From positions 1,302,001-1,366,000 of the forward strand of contig JADJGJ010000001.1 of the NCBI GenBank assembly GCA_016708105.1: 64,000 bases of DNA. The letters run 5' to 3'. Shown in pieces: positions 7,235 through 16,172 of the stretch; position 1 is the first letter of the stretch; each line of letters begins with the position of its first letter. Under the pieces are notes generated by a model. That model ran no database searches. It saw nothing but the letters and a program-made list of their open reading frames with translations, and had not been told where the DNA came from. Both the position numbers and the translations under genes were made by a program. Source of the stretch: Crocinitomicaceae bacterium (GTDB lineage: Bacteria > Bacteroidota > Bacteroidia > Flavobacteriales_D > Crocinitomicaceae).

Positions 7235-8863
7235 CTACCCCAAAAACGGATACCGATAGTCAGTTGGTGAAACAAACGTCTCTTTTATTGTTCGGGCAGA
7301 AACCCAGCGAATCAAATTCAAATATGAACCTGCTTTATCGTTAGTACCTGATGCACGGGCTCCACCAAATGGTTGCTGACCAACAACTGCACCGGTGGGT
7401 TTGTCGTTGATATAGAAATTTCCGGCTGAATTCTCTAATTTTTTACTTGCCAGATTTATTGCATATCGGTCTTGAGAATAAACTGCCCCGGTCAATGCAT
7501 ACTCTGAAGTTTTATCCAAGAGTTCTAGTGCTTGTTCAAATTCGTTTTCAGGATATACGTAGATGGTCATTACAGGTCCGAAAATTTCTTCGCACATGGT
7601 TCTGAATGCCGGATTAGTGGTGACAATAACAGTGGGTTCAATGAAATATCCTTTTGATTTATCGTAATTTCCTCCAACAACTATTTTAGCATCTTCTCTG
7701 GTTTTAGCATAGTCAATGAACGAGGCAATTTTGTCAAACGCTCTTTCAGAAATAACTGCGTTGATGAAGTTTCCAAAATCTTCAGGCGCGCCCATTTTAA
7801 ATGATTTTACATCAGCCACTACACGGTCTATCACTTCTTGTGCAATATTAGATGGCAAGTAAGCACGTGATGCCGCTGAACATTTTTGTCCCTGGAATTC
7901 AAATGCGCCACGTGATATGGCAGTAGCAACTTGTGCAGGGATAGATGATTTATGTGCAATGATAAAATCTTTTCCTCCTGTCTCACCTACTACCCGTGGA
8001 TATGATTTATAGATGTCAATATTTTTTCCAATTTCTTTCCAGATGTTTTTGAATACTCCGGTTGATCCGGTGAAATGGATTCCTGCAAAATCAGGATGTT
8101 TCAAGATTACGTCTCCTGCAATTTGTCCGCTAACGGTTACCATGTTTACAACGCCATCAGGCAAACCAGCTTCTTTAAAAATTTCCATGATTACCTGAGC
8201 AGAATAAATTTGTGTTTCAGCAGGTTTCCAAACAATCACGTTACCCATTAAAGCCGGTGCAGCGCTGAGGTTAGCTGCAATAGAAGTGAAATTGAACGGG
8301 GTAAGTGCAAAAATAAAACCTTCAAGCGGACGATATTCTAATCGATTCCACATGCCTGCATTTGATCCCGGTTGGTCAGCGTAAATTTGTTGTGCGTACG
8401 CCACGTTGAATTTAAAAAAATCAATCAACTCACAGGCGGCATCTATTTCAGCCTGAAAGGCATTTTTAGATTGACACAACATGGTAGCAGCATTCATTTT
8501 ATCGCGGTACGGACCGGCGAGTAAATCAGCGGCTTTCAAAAATATGGCAGCGCGATGTTCCCATGGCAAATCAGCCCAAGCTTGTCTGGCCGCCAATGCA
8601 GCGTTGATAGCATCTGTAACATGTTGAGCTGTGCCCTGATTGTAATGTCCTAAAACATGCTGATGATCATGTGGCGGTGCCAGTTTGCGTTTATCACTGG
8701 TGCGTATTTCTTTTCCTCCAATATACATAGGTACATCAATTGGTGCTTGATTGTACATCTCTTTGTATTTGTTCAGCAATGAATTTTTTTCAGCTGAATT
8801 GGGCGCATACGATTTTACCGGTTCATTGGCCGGTACCGGAACTTTATAGATAGCGTTTGGCAT
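7235..8863 (-). CDS. pruA: L-glutamate gamma-semialdehyde (1-pyrroline-5-carboxylate) dehydrogenase
   Basis: This 542-aa aldehyde dehydrogenase oxidises glutamate semialdehyde to glutamate with NAD+, the second step of proline breakdown, in the cytoplasm. The catalytic Glu sits in VVGETGGKDFI near residue 294 and the catalytic Cys in FQGQKCSAASRAY near residue 327. FTGSTGVFKN is the NAD-binding turn and QPFGGARASGTNDKAG the typical C-terminal block. Length and the N-terminal extension (PVKSYAPNSAEKNSLLNKY) fit the single-function P5CDH of eukaryotes and Bacteroidota, not bifunctional PutA. No proline dehydrogenase gene is adjacent. Confidence 0.92.
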   Translation of the reverse strand: MPNAIYKVPVPANEPVKSYAPNSAEKNSLLNKYKEMYNQAPIDVPMYIGGKEIRTSDKRKLAPPHDHQHVLGHYNQGTAQHVTDAINAALAARQAWADLPWEHRAAIFLKAADLLAGPYRDKMNAATMLCQSKNAFQAEIDAACELIDFFKFNVAYAQQIYADQPGSNAGMWNRLEYRPLEGFIFALTPFNFTSIAANLSAAPALMGNVIVWKPAETQIYSAQVIMEIFKEAGLPDGVVNMVTVSGQIAGDVILKHPDFAGIHFTGSTGVFKNIWKEIGKNIDIYKSYPRVVGETGGKDFIIAHKSSIPAQVATAISRGAFEFQGQKCSAASRAYLPSNIAQEVIDRVVADVKSFKMGAPEDFGNFINAVISERAFDKIASFIDYAKTREDAKIVVGGNYDKSKGYFIEPTVIVTTNPAFRTMCEEIFGPVMTIYVYPENEFEQALELLDKTSEYALTGAVYSQDRYAINLASKKLENSAGNFYINDKPTGAVVGQQPFGGARASGTNDKAGSYLNLIRWVSARTIKETFVSPTDYRYPFLG

Positions 8864-8930
8864 AGCATGATTTTTTAACTTGCCAAAATTAATTAAAAAT
8901 AGGGAAGGGGAGTGTGAGAATGGTTACGGA

Positions 8931-9317
8931 TTAATTCATCTTCAACCTTGCATACAATTCAAACCGCGGAACATCCACTTTAAATTCTTCACCGGTGTCC
9001 ATGCGTTTGAAAATATAATAGCCACGCATATAACCCATTTCTGAATGCATATCACAGCCTGAAACGTACACGTGTTTTTTGCCTGGAGATAGAACCGGTT
9101 GCTCTCCTACTACGCCTTCACCTTGTACTTCACGGGTAGGGTTGAGTGAATCAAAAATGTACCAGTATCTTGATTTCAGCTGTACGTTAAATGGGTTGGT
9201 GTTTTCAATTACAATGCGGTAATTGAAAAAATATAAATCATTATGAATATCTGATAGATCTTTTCTGTAAAGACTTTCAACGCTGATTTTTACTCCCGAT
9301 GTCAATGCTGTTGTCAT
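8931..9317 (-). CDS. apaG: ApaG domain protein (DUF525)
   Basis: The 128-aa protein from the ATG at 9317 has the ApaG fold signature: SDIHNDLYFFNYRIVIENTN, LKSRYWYIFDS, VQGEGVVGEQPVLSPGKKHVYVSGCDM and MGYMRGYYIFKRMDTGE. ApaG is a fibronectin-like fold protein linked by name to Co2+/Mg2+ resistance, but its biochemical role is not settled. An ATG at 9359 is in frame and would add 14 residues (MKNLFYPSFTKFAC) that are not part of the family, so the internal start is preferred. Confidence 0.88.
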   Translation of the reverse strand: MTTALTSGVKISVESLYRKDLSDIHNDLYFFNYRIVIENTNPFNVQLKSRYWYIFDSLNPTREVQGEGVVGEQPVLSPGKKHVYVSGCDMHSEMGYMRGYYIFKRMDTGEEFKVDVPRFELYARLKMN

Positions 9318-9543
9318 ACATGCAAATTTAGTGAAAGATGGATAAAACAAATTCTTCATCTTTCTGCTTTCATTGATTATAACGCACAGACCTTTGATTT
9401 AGTTGGGATAACGAACGTTAAATTTTATTAACACTCAAATACTGAAATGCTCATTAGGCCTAGGATATACGGATTACAAACGGAATAAATTGATTTTATA
9501 CAGCTATCAATTTTATTATCAGCAAAAAGTGTCTTTTAATAAA

Positions 9544-10533
9544 CTACGATTCTTTCTGAAGTTCTTTCCAGATAATATCTTTAAGTCCTGTTAAACCTTG
9601 TTGCGTTGCAGAAGATATGAAAACATAAGGAATGCCGGGTAATTTTTTTTCAATATCTACTTTGATTTCATCATCAATTAAGTCTGATTTTGAAATTGCA
9701 AGCACACGGGGTTTGTCAAGCAATTCCGGATTATATTCTTTTAATTCACGCAGTAGAATATGATATTGATCAAAGACAGAATCAGCATCAGCCGGAATTA
9801 GAAACAAGAGTAAACTATTTCGTTCAATATGTTTGAGAAAACGAATACCAAGTCCTTTTCCAAGATGAGCCCCTTCAATGATTCCCGGAATGTCAGCCAT
9901 GATAAACGACTTAAAATCACGATAAGCTACAATACCAAGATTTGGAGTAAGCGTAGTAAAGGGATAATCTGCAATTTCAGGTTTTGCGGCGGATACAACT
10001 GAAAGTAGGGTAGATTTTCCGGCGTTTGGAAATCCTACCAACCCAACATCAGCAAGTACTTTAAGTTCAAGAATAATCCAGGCTTCTTCTTCAGGAATGC
10101 CGGGTTGTGCATAGCGTGGAGCCTGATTAGTGGATGATTTAAAAAATGCATTTCCTTTTCCACCTTTTCCGCCTTTGAGCAGAATGAGTTCTTGTCCGTC
10201 TTCAGAAACTTCACCCATGTATTCATTGGTTTCAGCATTGCGCGCAACAGTTCCCAGAGGTACTTCCAAAATCATGTCTTTGCCGTCGGCTCCGGTGCAA
10301 TTCATGTGCCCCCCGTTTTCACCGTTTTCTGCAAATACGTGCTTGCGATATTTTAGTGGAAGCAATGTCCACATTTGTTTATTCCCTTTTAGAATAATAT
10401 GACCACCGCGGCCACCATCACCTCCCATTGGGCCTCCTTTGGGAAGACCTTTTGCGCGATACATATACGTGGATCCCGGACCGCCTTTACCTGAACGGCA
10501 GAGTATTTTTACGTAGTCAATGAAATTAGACAT
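9544..10533 (-). CDS. obg: Obg/CgtA GTPase
   Basis: This 329-aa protein has the glycine-rich Obg fold (FIDYVKILCRSGKGGPGS, KGGPMGGDGGRGGHI, GENGGHMNCTGADG) followed by a GTPase domain from about residue 160, with P-loop GFPNAGKST, switch region DYPFTTLTPNLG, DIPGIIEGAHLGKGLG and the guanine motif ISKSD. Obg is an essential GTPase in late 50S ribosome assembly and stress control. The ATG at 10533 is used because the upstream in-frame extension does not belong to the fold. It lies 122 bases after adk on the same strand and may share its transcript. Confidence 0.95.
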   Translation of the reverse strand: MSNFIDYVKILCRSGKGGPGSTYMYRAKGLPKGGPMGGDGGRGGHIILKGNKQMWTLLPLKYRKHVFAENGENGGHMNCTGADGKDMILEVPLGTVARNAETNEYMGEVSEDGQELILLKGGKGGKGNAFFKSSTNQAPRYAQPGIPEEEAWIILELKVLADVGLVGFPNAGKSTLLSVVSAAKPEIADYPFTTLTPNLGIVAYRDFKSFIMADIPGIIEGAHLGKGLGIRFLKHIERNSLLLFLIPADADSVFDQYHILLRELKEYNPELLDKPRVLAISKSDLIDDEIKVDIEKKLPGIPYVFISSATQQGLTGLKDIIWKELQKES

Positions 10534-10655
10534 GAGTTGAATTTTTAACCCAGTGAAATGAGATATACTCACCGCAAACAGGCGTGCAAAGTTACCACTT
10601 TTTAGATGAAGAAAACAAGGATAGCACAGTTTGTGCCAGCTTCTGTAATCGTAAA

Positions 10656-11234
10656 TTACCCAATCACTGCATCAATTTCAGCAAACAAACGGTCTGTGAT
10701 CTTATCAATTTCACCAATTCCATCAATCAAAACTGCCTTGCCTTGGTCTGTGTAAAATTTTAAAACCGGTGCTGTTTCGTTATTGTACACGTTGATTCTA
10801 TTTTGAATAACAACAGGGTCAGCGTCATCAACCCGATTATCTTTTAAAGCGCGTAAACGCAATCTTTCTTTCAATTCGTTTTCATTTACATCTAAGGCAA
10901 GCATTACAGCAATAGATGTTCCTCGTTCTGCCAATATTTTATCAAGCGCTTCTGCCTGCACTGAGGTGCGAGGGAATCCATCAAAAATAAATCCTTCTAC
11001 TTCAGGATGTTTTTCAATTTCAGAAACCAACATTTGAATTGTCACTTGATCAGGAACCAGTTGTCCTTTTTCTATATAGCTGGATGCCAATTCTCCCAAT
11101 TCAGATTTGTTTTTCATATTGAATCTGAAAACATCACCTGTTGATAAATGGAAAAGATTGTATTTTTTTACAAGCCTCTCAGCTTGAGTTCCTTTTCCTG
11201 CACCCGGAGGGCCAAATAATACGAGATTGATCAT
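10656..11234 (-). CDS. adk: Adenylate kinase
   Basis: This 192-aa enzyme interconverts ATP + AMP and 2 ADP. It shows the P-loop GPPGAGKGTQAERL at residues 7-20, LSTGDVFR, the AMP-binding block FIFDGFPRTSVQAEAL near residue 80, and the short LID segment RLRLRALKDNRVDDADP. The LID is of the short type without the zinc-binding Cys cluster. The start overlaps the stop of hpt by four bases, so the two are translationally coupled in a purine-salvage/nucleotide operon. Confidence 0.95.
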   Translation of the reverse strand: MINLVLFGPPGAGKGTQAERLVKKYNLFHLSTGDVFRFNMKNKSELGELASSYIEKGQLVPDQVTIQMLVSEIEKHPEVEGFIFDGFPRTSVQAEALDKILAERGTSIAVMLALDVNENELKERLRLRALKDNRVDDADPVVIQNRINVYNNETAPVLKFYTDQGKAVLIDGIGEIDKITDRLFAEIDAVIG

Positions 11235-11779
11235 AATGCGTTGTCAGCTAATTCGTAAATTTCTCCAAGGTTGCGTCCTTGTTGGTTGTAGTCAAGTCCG
11301 TACCCTACCACAAATTTATTCGGAATATTAATACCTACATACTCAACCGGGTACTTTTTCCTGAAAACATCCGGCTTTAGTAAAAGAGTGGCAATGCTTA
11401 GGCTATCTAATTCATGGGTTTTTAAAATTTCTTTCAGGTGAGCCAAGGTGTTGCCGGTGTCAACAATATCTTCCAAAATAATTACATGTCTTTTGTTGAG
11501 ATCATCTGTTAGTCCAATGAGTTCATTTATTTCACCGCTTGATGTTGTGCCGTGGTAGGATGCCAATTTTACAAAACTCAGTTCACTTTGAATTCTGATT
11601 TTTTTCATCAGATCAGCGGCAAACATGAATGAGCCATTCAGCACGGCAATGAAGAGTGGATTTTTTCCTTCAAAATCTTTATTGATTGCATCAGCAATAG
11701 ATTGCACAGCATCTTCAATTTTTTTTGCTGAAAGATACGGTACAAATTTTTTGTCGTGCAGAGTCAGGTATGTTTGCAT
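11231..11779 (-). CDS. hpt: Hypoxanthine phosphoribosyltransferase
   Basis: This 182-aa enzyme transfers ribose phosphate from PRPP to hypoxanthine or guanine (purine salvage). The PRPP-binding motif is VIILEDIVDTGNTL near residue 100. Earlier, FIAVLNGSFMFAADLMKKI forms the PPi loop, and KFVVGYGLDYNQQGRNLGEIY is the purine-binding C-terminus. It is the first gene of the group hpt-adk-obg. Confidence 0.94.
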   Translation of the reverse strand: MQTYLTLHDKKFVPYLSAKKIEDAVQSIADAINKDFEGKNPLFIAVLNGSFMFAADLMKKIRIQSELSFVKLASYHGTTSSGEINELIGLTDDLNKRHVIILEDIVDTGNTLAHLKEILKTHELDSLSIATLLLKPDVFRKKYPVEYVGINIPNKFVVGYGLDYNQQGRNLGEIYELADNAL

Positions 11780-11950
11780 GAAGTAAAATTATAGAATTAA
11801 CCAATATGCAATGGTGAATTGCTGAAGAAATTTGATCTGTCAGCCCGTTGAAGCTAATTTTTCAAATGGTAAACAATGATTAAGATAAGAAAACAAGAGA
11901 TGTTGAACTGAATTATTAACTTTCGCAAGTTTTAATACGTATTTACACTT

Positions 11951-12628
11951 ATGACACACACACATAAAGATTGGAATGAGATACGCTCAAATGATAGTTG
12001 GGCGATATTTAAAATAATGGCCGAATTTGTTGAAGGTTATGAAAAGATGGCGCGCATTGGTCCTTGCATTTCTGTTTTTGGATCTGCCCGTACAGATAAA
12101 AATAGTCCGTATTACAAAGGAGCAGTTGAAACCTCAAAACTTTTGGTTGAATCAGGCTATGGCGTGATTACAGGTGGCGGCCCCGGAATTATGGAAGCCG
12201 GAAATTTGGGGGCTCAACAAGGTGAAGGAAAATCAGTGGGGTTAAATATTCGTTTACCTTTTGAACAATCATGCAATGAGTTTGTAAATCATCCGGTAAA
12301 TTTTGATTACTTCTTCGTGCGCAAAGTTATGTTTGTAAAATACTCTCAGGGATTCATCGTTTTTCCCGGCGGATATGGAACCATGGATGAACTTTTTGAA
12401 GCGCTTACTTTGATGCAAACTAAAAAAATTGATATGCGTCCTGTGATTCTTTTTGGAACCAAATACTGGAACGGCATGGTAAAATGGATTGAAGAAATTA
12501 TGCTTGGCGTTGAAGGAAACATCAATCTCAAAGACATGAACTTTCTCAAAACAACTGATAGCCCACAAGAAGCAGTGAAACACATGAATGACTTCTATCA
12601 GACACATCCGTTGAGACCGAATTTTTAA
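11951..12628 (+). CDS. LOG family protein (predicted nucleotide 5'-monophosphate phosphoribohydrolase)
   Basis: This 225-aa protein carries the LOG signatures GGGPGIMEAGNLGAQQGEGKS (about residues 76-96, written here in overlapping parts: GGGPGIMEA, GAQQGEGKS) and PGGYGTMDELFEALTLMQT near residue 140. LOG enzymes release the base from cytokinin-type or other nucleoside monophosphates; in bacteria the natural substrate is often unknown. SVFGSART near the N-terminus is the first Rossmann turn. A TAACTTTC box at 11917-11924 is a possible promoter. The next gene downstream is the convergent, disrupted KilA-N gene. Confidence 0.88.
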   Translation: MTHTHKDWNEIRSNDSWAIFKIMAEFVEGYEKMARIGPCISVFGSARTDKNSPYYKGAVETSKLLVESGYGVITGGGPGIMEAGNLGAQQGEGKSVGLNIRLPFEQSCNEFVNHPVNFDYFFVRKVMFVKYSQGFIVFPGGYGTMDELFEALTLMQTKKIDMRPVILFGTKYWNGMVKWIEEIMLGVEGNINLKDMNFLKTTDSPQEAVKHMNDFYQTHPLRPNF

Positions 12629-12648
12629 ATTTTTTATCACTGGAGTGT

Positions 12649-13823
12649 TTATTTGAGTAAATCTCGGTATCCAACTTTTTGTAGAATATTCATTTGTTGT
12701 ATAGCAATTTTATTTAGTTTTATTAATCGGTCTTTTTGAGAAATCCCTTCATTTATAAATACTGCGTTAAGGTTTTCCATATTTGACAAGCAAATCAATT
12801 CATTTGCCGTTGCGTAATCCCTGATATTACCACTTTTTTTTGGGTTTTGTTCTCTCCATTGTCTCGCCGTTATTCCGAATAGAGCAACATTTAATACGTC
12901 GGCTTCATTGGCGTATATAATTGAGGTTTGTGACGATGATAATTCAGTTGGAATCAGATTCTGTTTAATTGCGTCAGTATGAATTTGATAATTAATTTTC
13001 ACTACTGTCCGGGGAAAAATTAAAATTTTCAGATAAAGCTTCCCCGGCCATCAAAAAAGATAGGTGATAATTCGCGGCGAATTCTTAGTAAGGACGGGAA
13101 GCTCCGTGCAGCGAACGTTCCTTCAACTACAAATGTTCCGGAGATCACCCGTCCGCACTTAGAATTTGCAAGAAGGATTGCCTGTCTTTTTGCGGGCCTT
13201 GACTTTTGCTTCTTTTGGGTCAAGCCAAAAGAAGAAAGAAACTAAAATAAAAACCGATAACCAAAAGTAAGCCCCACGGTTGATTATTTATTGAAATCAA
13301 TTGGTGCCATTGGTTTCAAAGTCGTTCTAAAATATTTTATCGGACAGTAATGATTAATTTTAGTTAATTCGCGTTTTGCTGTCCACCCCAAGTGTTTATT
13401 TTCTGATTCTTTTAATCTTTGGAATTCAGTAATTAAATAGAGTTTGAAAGAAACGCTGATCGCTGAACCAAATTCGAATGCAATATCTTTGTGAGCAAAT
13501 GTGCCTCCATATTTTCCTTTTTTAACAAATATTCCAAGGGCGTTTGTTTTTTCTATCCACTCAGAAGCACTCAAAACAAAGCTATGTAAACCGGCTTGTG
13601 ATTTAAAGTGGTCAGATTCCACCACTTTAAAATTCTTATTGTGGATTTGTTCCCAAGTACTAAGAAATTCTAGGGCATAGCGCGTCCGCAACCAGTTTTT
13701 TATGATATCAGCGGCACGACTCTCACTTTCTTTTGCATTAGCCATGTCTGTCAATGAAATGTAGTCACCATGATCAATTGAAATGATTTCAATCTCAGTA
13801 TCTTTTATTCTTATTTTCTTCAT
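12649..13823 (-). pseudogene. KilA-N domain protein gene, interrupted by a 353-bp insertion
   Basis: The 5' part (13823 to 13353) encodes 157 residues from MKKIRIKDTEIEIISIDHGD to LGWTAKRELTKIN, including a KilA-N DNA-binding domain (DYISLTDMANAKE, IKNWLRTRYALEFL, GTFAHKDIAFEFGSAIS). The 3' part (12990 to 12649) encodes YQIHTDAIKQNLIP to VGYRDLLK, 113 residues. Removing the insertion and one copy of its 9-bp duplication rejoins the halves in frame as a 270-aa protein (...LTKIN-YQIHTD...). KilA-N proteins are common in phages and mobile DNA and also occur as orphan genes. The insertion adds a stop, so only an N-terminal fragment ending in foreign residues would now be made. Confidence 0.88.
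13000..13352. mobile_element. 353-bp non-autonomous element related to the IS4-like IS ends
   Basis: The ends read CACTACTGTCCG (plus strand, left) and, inverted, CATTACTGTCCGATAAAA (right), matching the 19-bp repeats of the IS at 5055-6453 with few changes. A 9-bp duplication ATTAATTTT flanks it (12991-12999 and 13353-13361). The interior holds no transposase. It contains a hairpin TTCTTTTGG/CCAAAAGAA (13210-13233) and GC-richer sequence unlike the surroundings. It is a MITE-like or internally deleted derivative that could be mobilised by an IS4-type transposase. Confidence 0.82.
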
Positions 13824-13893
13824 CCTAGTGTTATAGATATATACATGATAAAGCGTTTTAACAAGCGAAGCAGCTAAATTAACTCTAAAACAA

Positions 13894-13927
13894 AAAAAAC
13901 GGCGCCAATTCTTTAGCGCCGTTTTTT
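13894..13927 (-). terminator. Terminator between the KilA-N and dipeptidyl-peptidase III genes
   Basis: AAAAAACGGCGC (13894-13905) pairs with GCGCCGTTTTTT (13916-13927), giving a GC-rich stem with A/T flanks on both sides. On the minus strand it ends transcription of the peptidase gene, whose stop codon is at 13929. Confidence 0.9.
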
Positions 13928-13928
13928 C

Positions 13929-15995
13929 TTATTTCAATTCTTTAGCCAAAAATCCATACTTATCTGAATAATATAACATCTGTTCTTCAAAGCTGGTAGG
14001 GTAAGATAATTTTACATCGGTGATATTGCCTTCAGCATCCATGATAGGTGTAAGCACCGGATTGACAAAACCGTTATAAGGCGGAATGTTTAGTTTTTCA
14101 CTTCTGCTAATGACTTGTTCATGTAATTTGGTATCTACTTTTACGCCGTAGGTCTCAACCAGATCTTTTCCTGCCTTGTAATCTCCTTCTGAAGTGATGC
14201 GTTGAATTTCACGAAGTAGTTCTCCAAAAAGTGTTCTAAGTTTTTGATAATCGTTGATGTTGTAATAAGTTTTTCCATCTCGCTCAATGCGCTCAATCAC
14301 TTTGTCTTTTGCACCATGTTCAATAGCCCATGATGCTACTAGTTGGCGGTTGCGCATGTGTGCTTCTTCAACGTTATTTCCCATTTCAATACGACGCAAT
14401 TGTACTAACATGGCATTTCTGATATAGCCGTCATACTCTGCAATTCCAACATCCAGTGATTCCATCAAACCTAATTCAACCAATTTTGGATCCATGATAT
14501 AATACAGTGCAACTAAATCTGCTCTGGCTTCTTCTAGTGTTGACGAATAACTTTTTAACGTTTCTTTCGGTGTTCCCACTCCCGGGTTAATTTGTCCTGA
14601 GGCATGACCAATCACCTCATGCATGGCTGTGTGCAATTTAGCAGCTAGTTTACCATGTTTTTTTGACAGTTCAATTTCAGTTGAATCATTCGCAAATTCA
14701 TCAAGCAAACCTGTTCCACCGGCATTGTCATAGGCTTCAACCAAATTTCCAAGACTCACTGATTTTGATCCGTGATTTACGCGTATCCAGTTTGCATTTG
14801 GTAAATTAACGCCAATGGGTGTTGATGGTGAAGCATCACCTGATTCTCCTAAAACATTCACCACTTTATAGGTAACACCAACAACATTTTTCTTTTTATG
14901 CTCATCCATGATGGTAGAATTATCTTCAAACCACTGCACATTTTCTTCAAGTGTTTGCATGCGAGCTGATGCTTCAAAATCTTTTATCTGAACAATGGAT
15001 TCGTATGTGCCGCGCATGCCTTTTGGATCTCCGTACACTTCAACAAACCCTTGAATATAATCAATGTCACCTTCTGTTGCACTTGCCCAAGCAATGTTGT
15101 ATTCTGACCATTTTTTTAAATCACCTGTTTCATAATACTCAATCAACAAACCTAAGGCCTTAGCTTGAGCATCATTTTCTGCAACTCCTTGCGCTTTTTT
15201 AAGCCAGTAAACTACTTCTGTTAATGCGGCTGAATAAGTGCCACCTATTTTCCATACTTGTTCAGACAAAGTGCCGTCAGCATTCTTTACCAATTTAGAA
15301 TTCAAACCAAATTCTACCGGCTTATCTCCGCCGTTTGCCATCATATCTTTATAAAAATTTTCTACATCTTTTTCTGTTACTCCCTCACCGTAAAAATTGC
15401 AGGCAGACGAAGTGATGAGATCTTTTTTAGTATCAAGACTAACTCTTTTTTTATCCATTTCAGGATCAAACATGACGGTAATTATGGTGCTGTCTAGTGA
15501 AGTATTAGTTTCCTGAATCAAGCTTTCAAAATATTCACGACTGAATTCAGGCATAAATTTATCCATGGAGTAGTGGTGATGAATTCCATTTGAAAACCAC
15601 ACGCGTTTTGTGAAAACCATAAACTTGTTCCAATCATCAGAATTTTTATCACCTTGATAACTGCGCACGATATTTTCAAGTGCGTTTCTGATAGCAAGAT
15701 TATATCGGTAGTTTTGATCCCAAATAATATCTCTGCCTGATAAGCCTGCCTCATATAAATAATAAGCGTAGGTTTTTTGTTTTAGGGTCAGGCTGTCAAA
15801 ACCGGGTACATCATAACTTAATACTTGAACATCAGCAAACGCTTCAGTTTTAAAGTTATTTACTGTAGGTTCTGATACGGTTGTGTCTTTAATTTCACCA
15901 CCGGTATTCTCTTTAGAGCCACCGCATGAAGTGAAAGTAAAAAGACATCCAAGTGTTATTGCACTCATCGTTTTAAAGGGGAACAGATGTTTCAT
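13929..15995 (-). CDS. Dipeptidyl-peptidase III (family M49) lipoprotein
   Basis: This 688-aa protein begins with a lipoprotein signal (MKHLFPFKTMSAITLGCLFTFTSCGG; lipobox Cys about residue 24), so it sits at the cell envelope. The M49 zinc motif HEVIGH lies near residue 460 and the second motif EEARAD near residue 487, with the usual spacing. M49 peptidases remove dipeptides from the N-terminus of short peptides. The strand carries a strong terminator right after the gene. Family members in Bacteroidota have sometimes been annotated as dihydrofolate reductase; nothing in this sequence supports that. Confidence 0.9.
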   Translation of the reverse strand: MKHLFPFKTMSAITLGCLFTFTSCGGSKENTGGEIKDTTVSEPTVNNFKTEAFADVQVLSYDVPGFDSLTLKQKTYAYYLYEAGLSGRDIIWDQNYRYNLAIRNALENIVRSYQGDKNSDDWNKFMVFTKRVWFSNGIHHHYSMDKFMPEFSREYFESLIQETNTSLDSTIITVMFDPEMDKKRVSLDTKKDLITSSACNFYGEGVTEKDVENFYKDMMANGGDKPVEFGLNSKLVKNADGTLSEQVWKIGGTYSAALTEVVYWLKKAQGVAENDAQAKALGLLIEYYETGDLKKWSEYNIAWASATEGDIDYIQGFVEVYGDPKGMRGTYESIVQIKDFEASARMQTLEENVQWFEDNSTIMDEHKKKNVVGVTYKVVNVLGESGDASPSTPIGVNLPNANWIRVNHGSKSVSLGNLVEAYDNAGGTGLLDEFANDSTEIELSKKHGKLAAKLHTAMHEVIGHASGQINPGVGTPKETLKSYSSTLEEARADLVALYYIMDPKLVELGLMESLDVGIAEYDGYIRNAMLVQLRRIEMGNNVEEAHMRNRQLVASWAIEHGAKDKVIERIERDGKTYYNINDYQKLRTLFGELLREIQRITSEGDYKAGKDLVETYGVKVDTKLHEQVISRSEKLNIPPYNGFVNPVLTPIMDAEGNITDVKLSYPTSFEEQMLYYSDKYGFLAKELK

Positions 15996-16143
15996 AAAAT
16001 CAATTTAAAGGATATTCAAATTAGAAAAAAATCTCAGCTGATCAGAGTTTGTAAGTATATTTCTCTTTTCAGATGAAGGGCGAAAATAAGAATCTTTTTT
16101 GAAGAATGCAGTCTAAACTTAGGCAGGTGACAATCAAAAAAAA

Positions 16144-16164
16144 ATCCCGCAAGTGAAGCGGGAT
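16144..16164 (-). terminator. Terminator after the lipoprotein gene at 16173-17246
   Basis: ATCCCGC (16144-16150) pairs with GCGGGAT (16158-16164). On the minus strand the hairpin is followed by a run of T (the A run at 16136-16143), nine bases after the stop codon. Confidence 0.85.
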
Positions 16165-16172
16165 CAATATTT

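Noticed and set aside
9360..9543. 184-base gap between apaG and obg
   Set aside because: AT-rich sequence without a credible ORF, hairpin or promoter box that I could support.
12649..13002. 117-aa minus-strand frame as an independent gene
   Set aside because: Its apparent GTG start lies inside the inserted element; the rest is the C-terminal half of the KilA-N protein.
13029..13223. 64-aa minus-strand frame inside the 353-bp element
   Set aside because: Composition is irregular, no motif is visible, and the sequence includes a hairpin typical of dispersed non-coding repeats.
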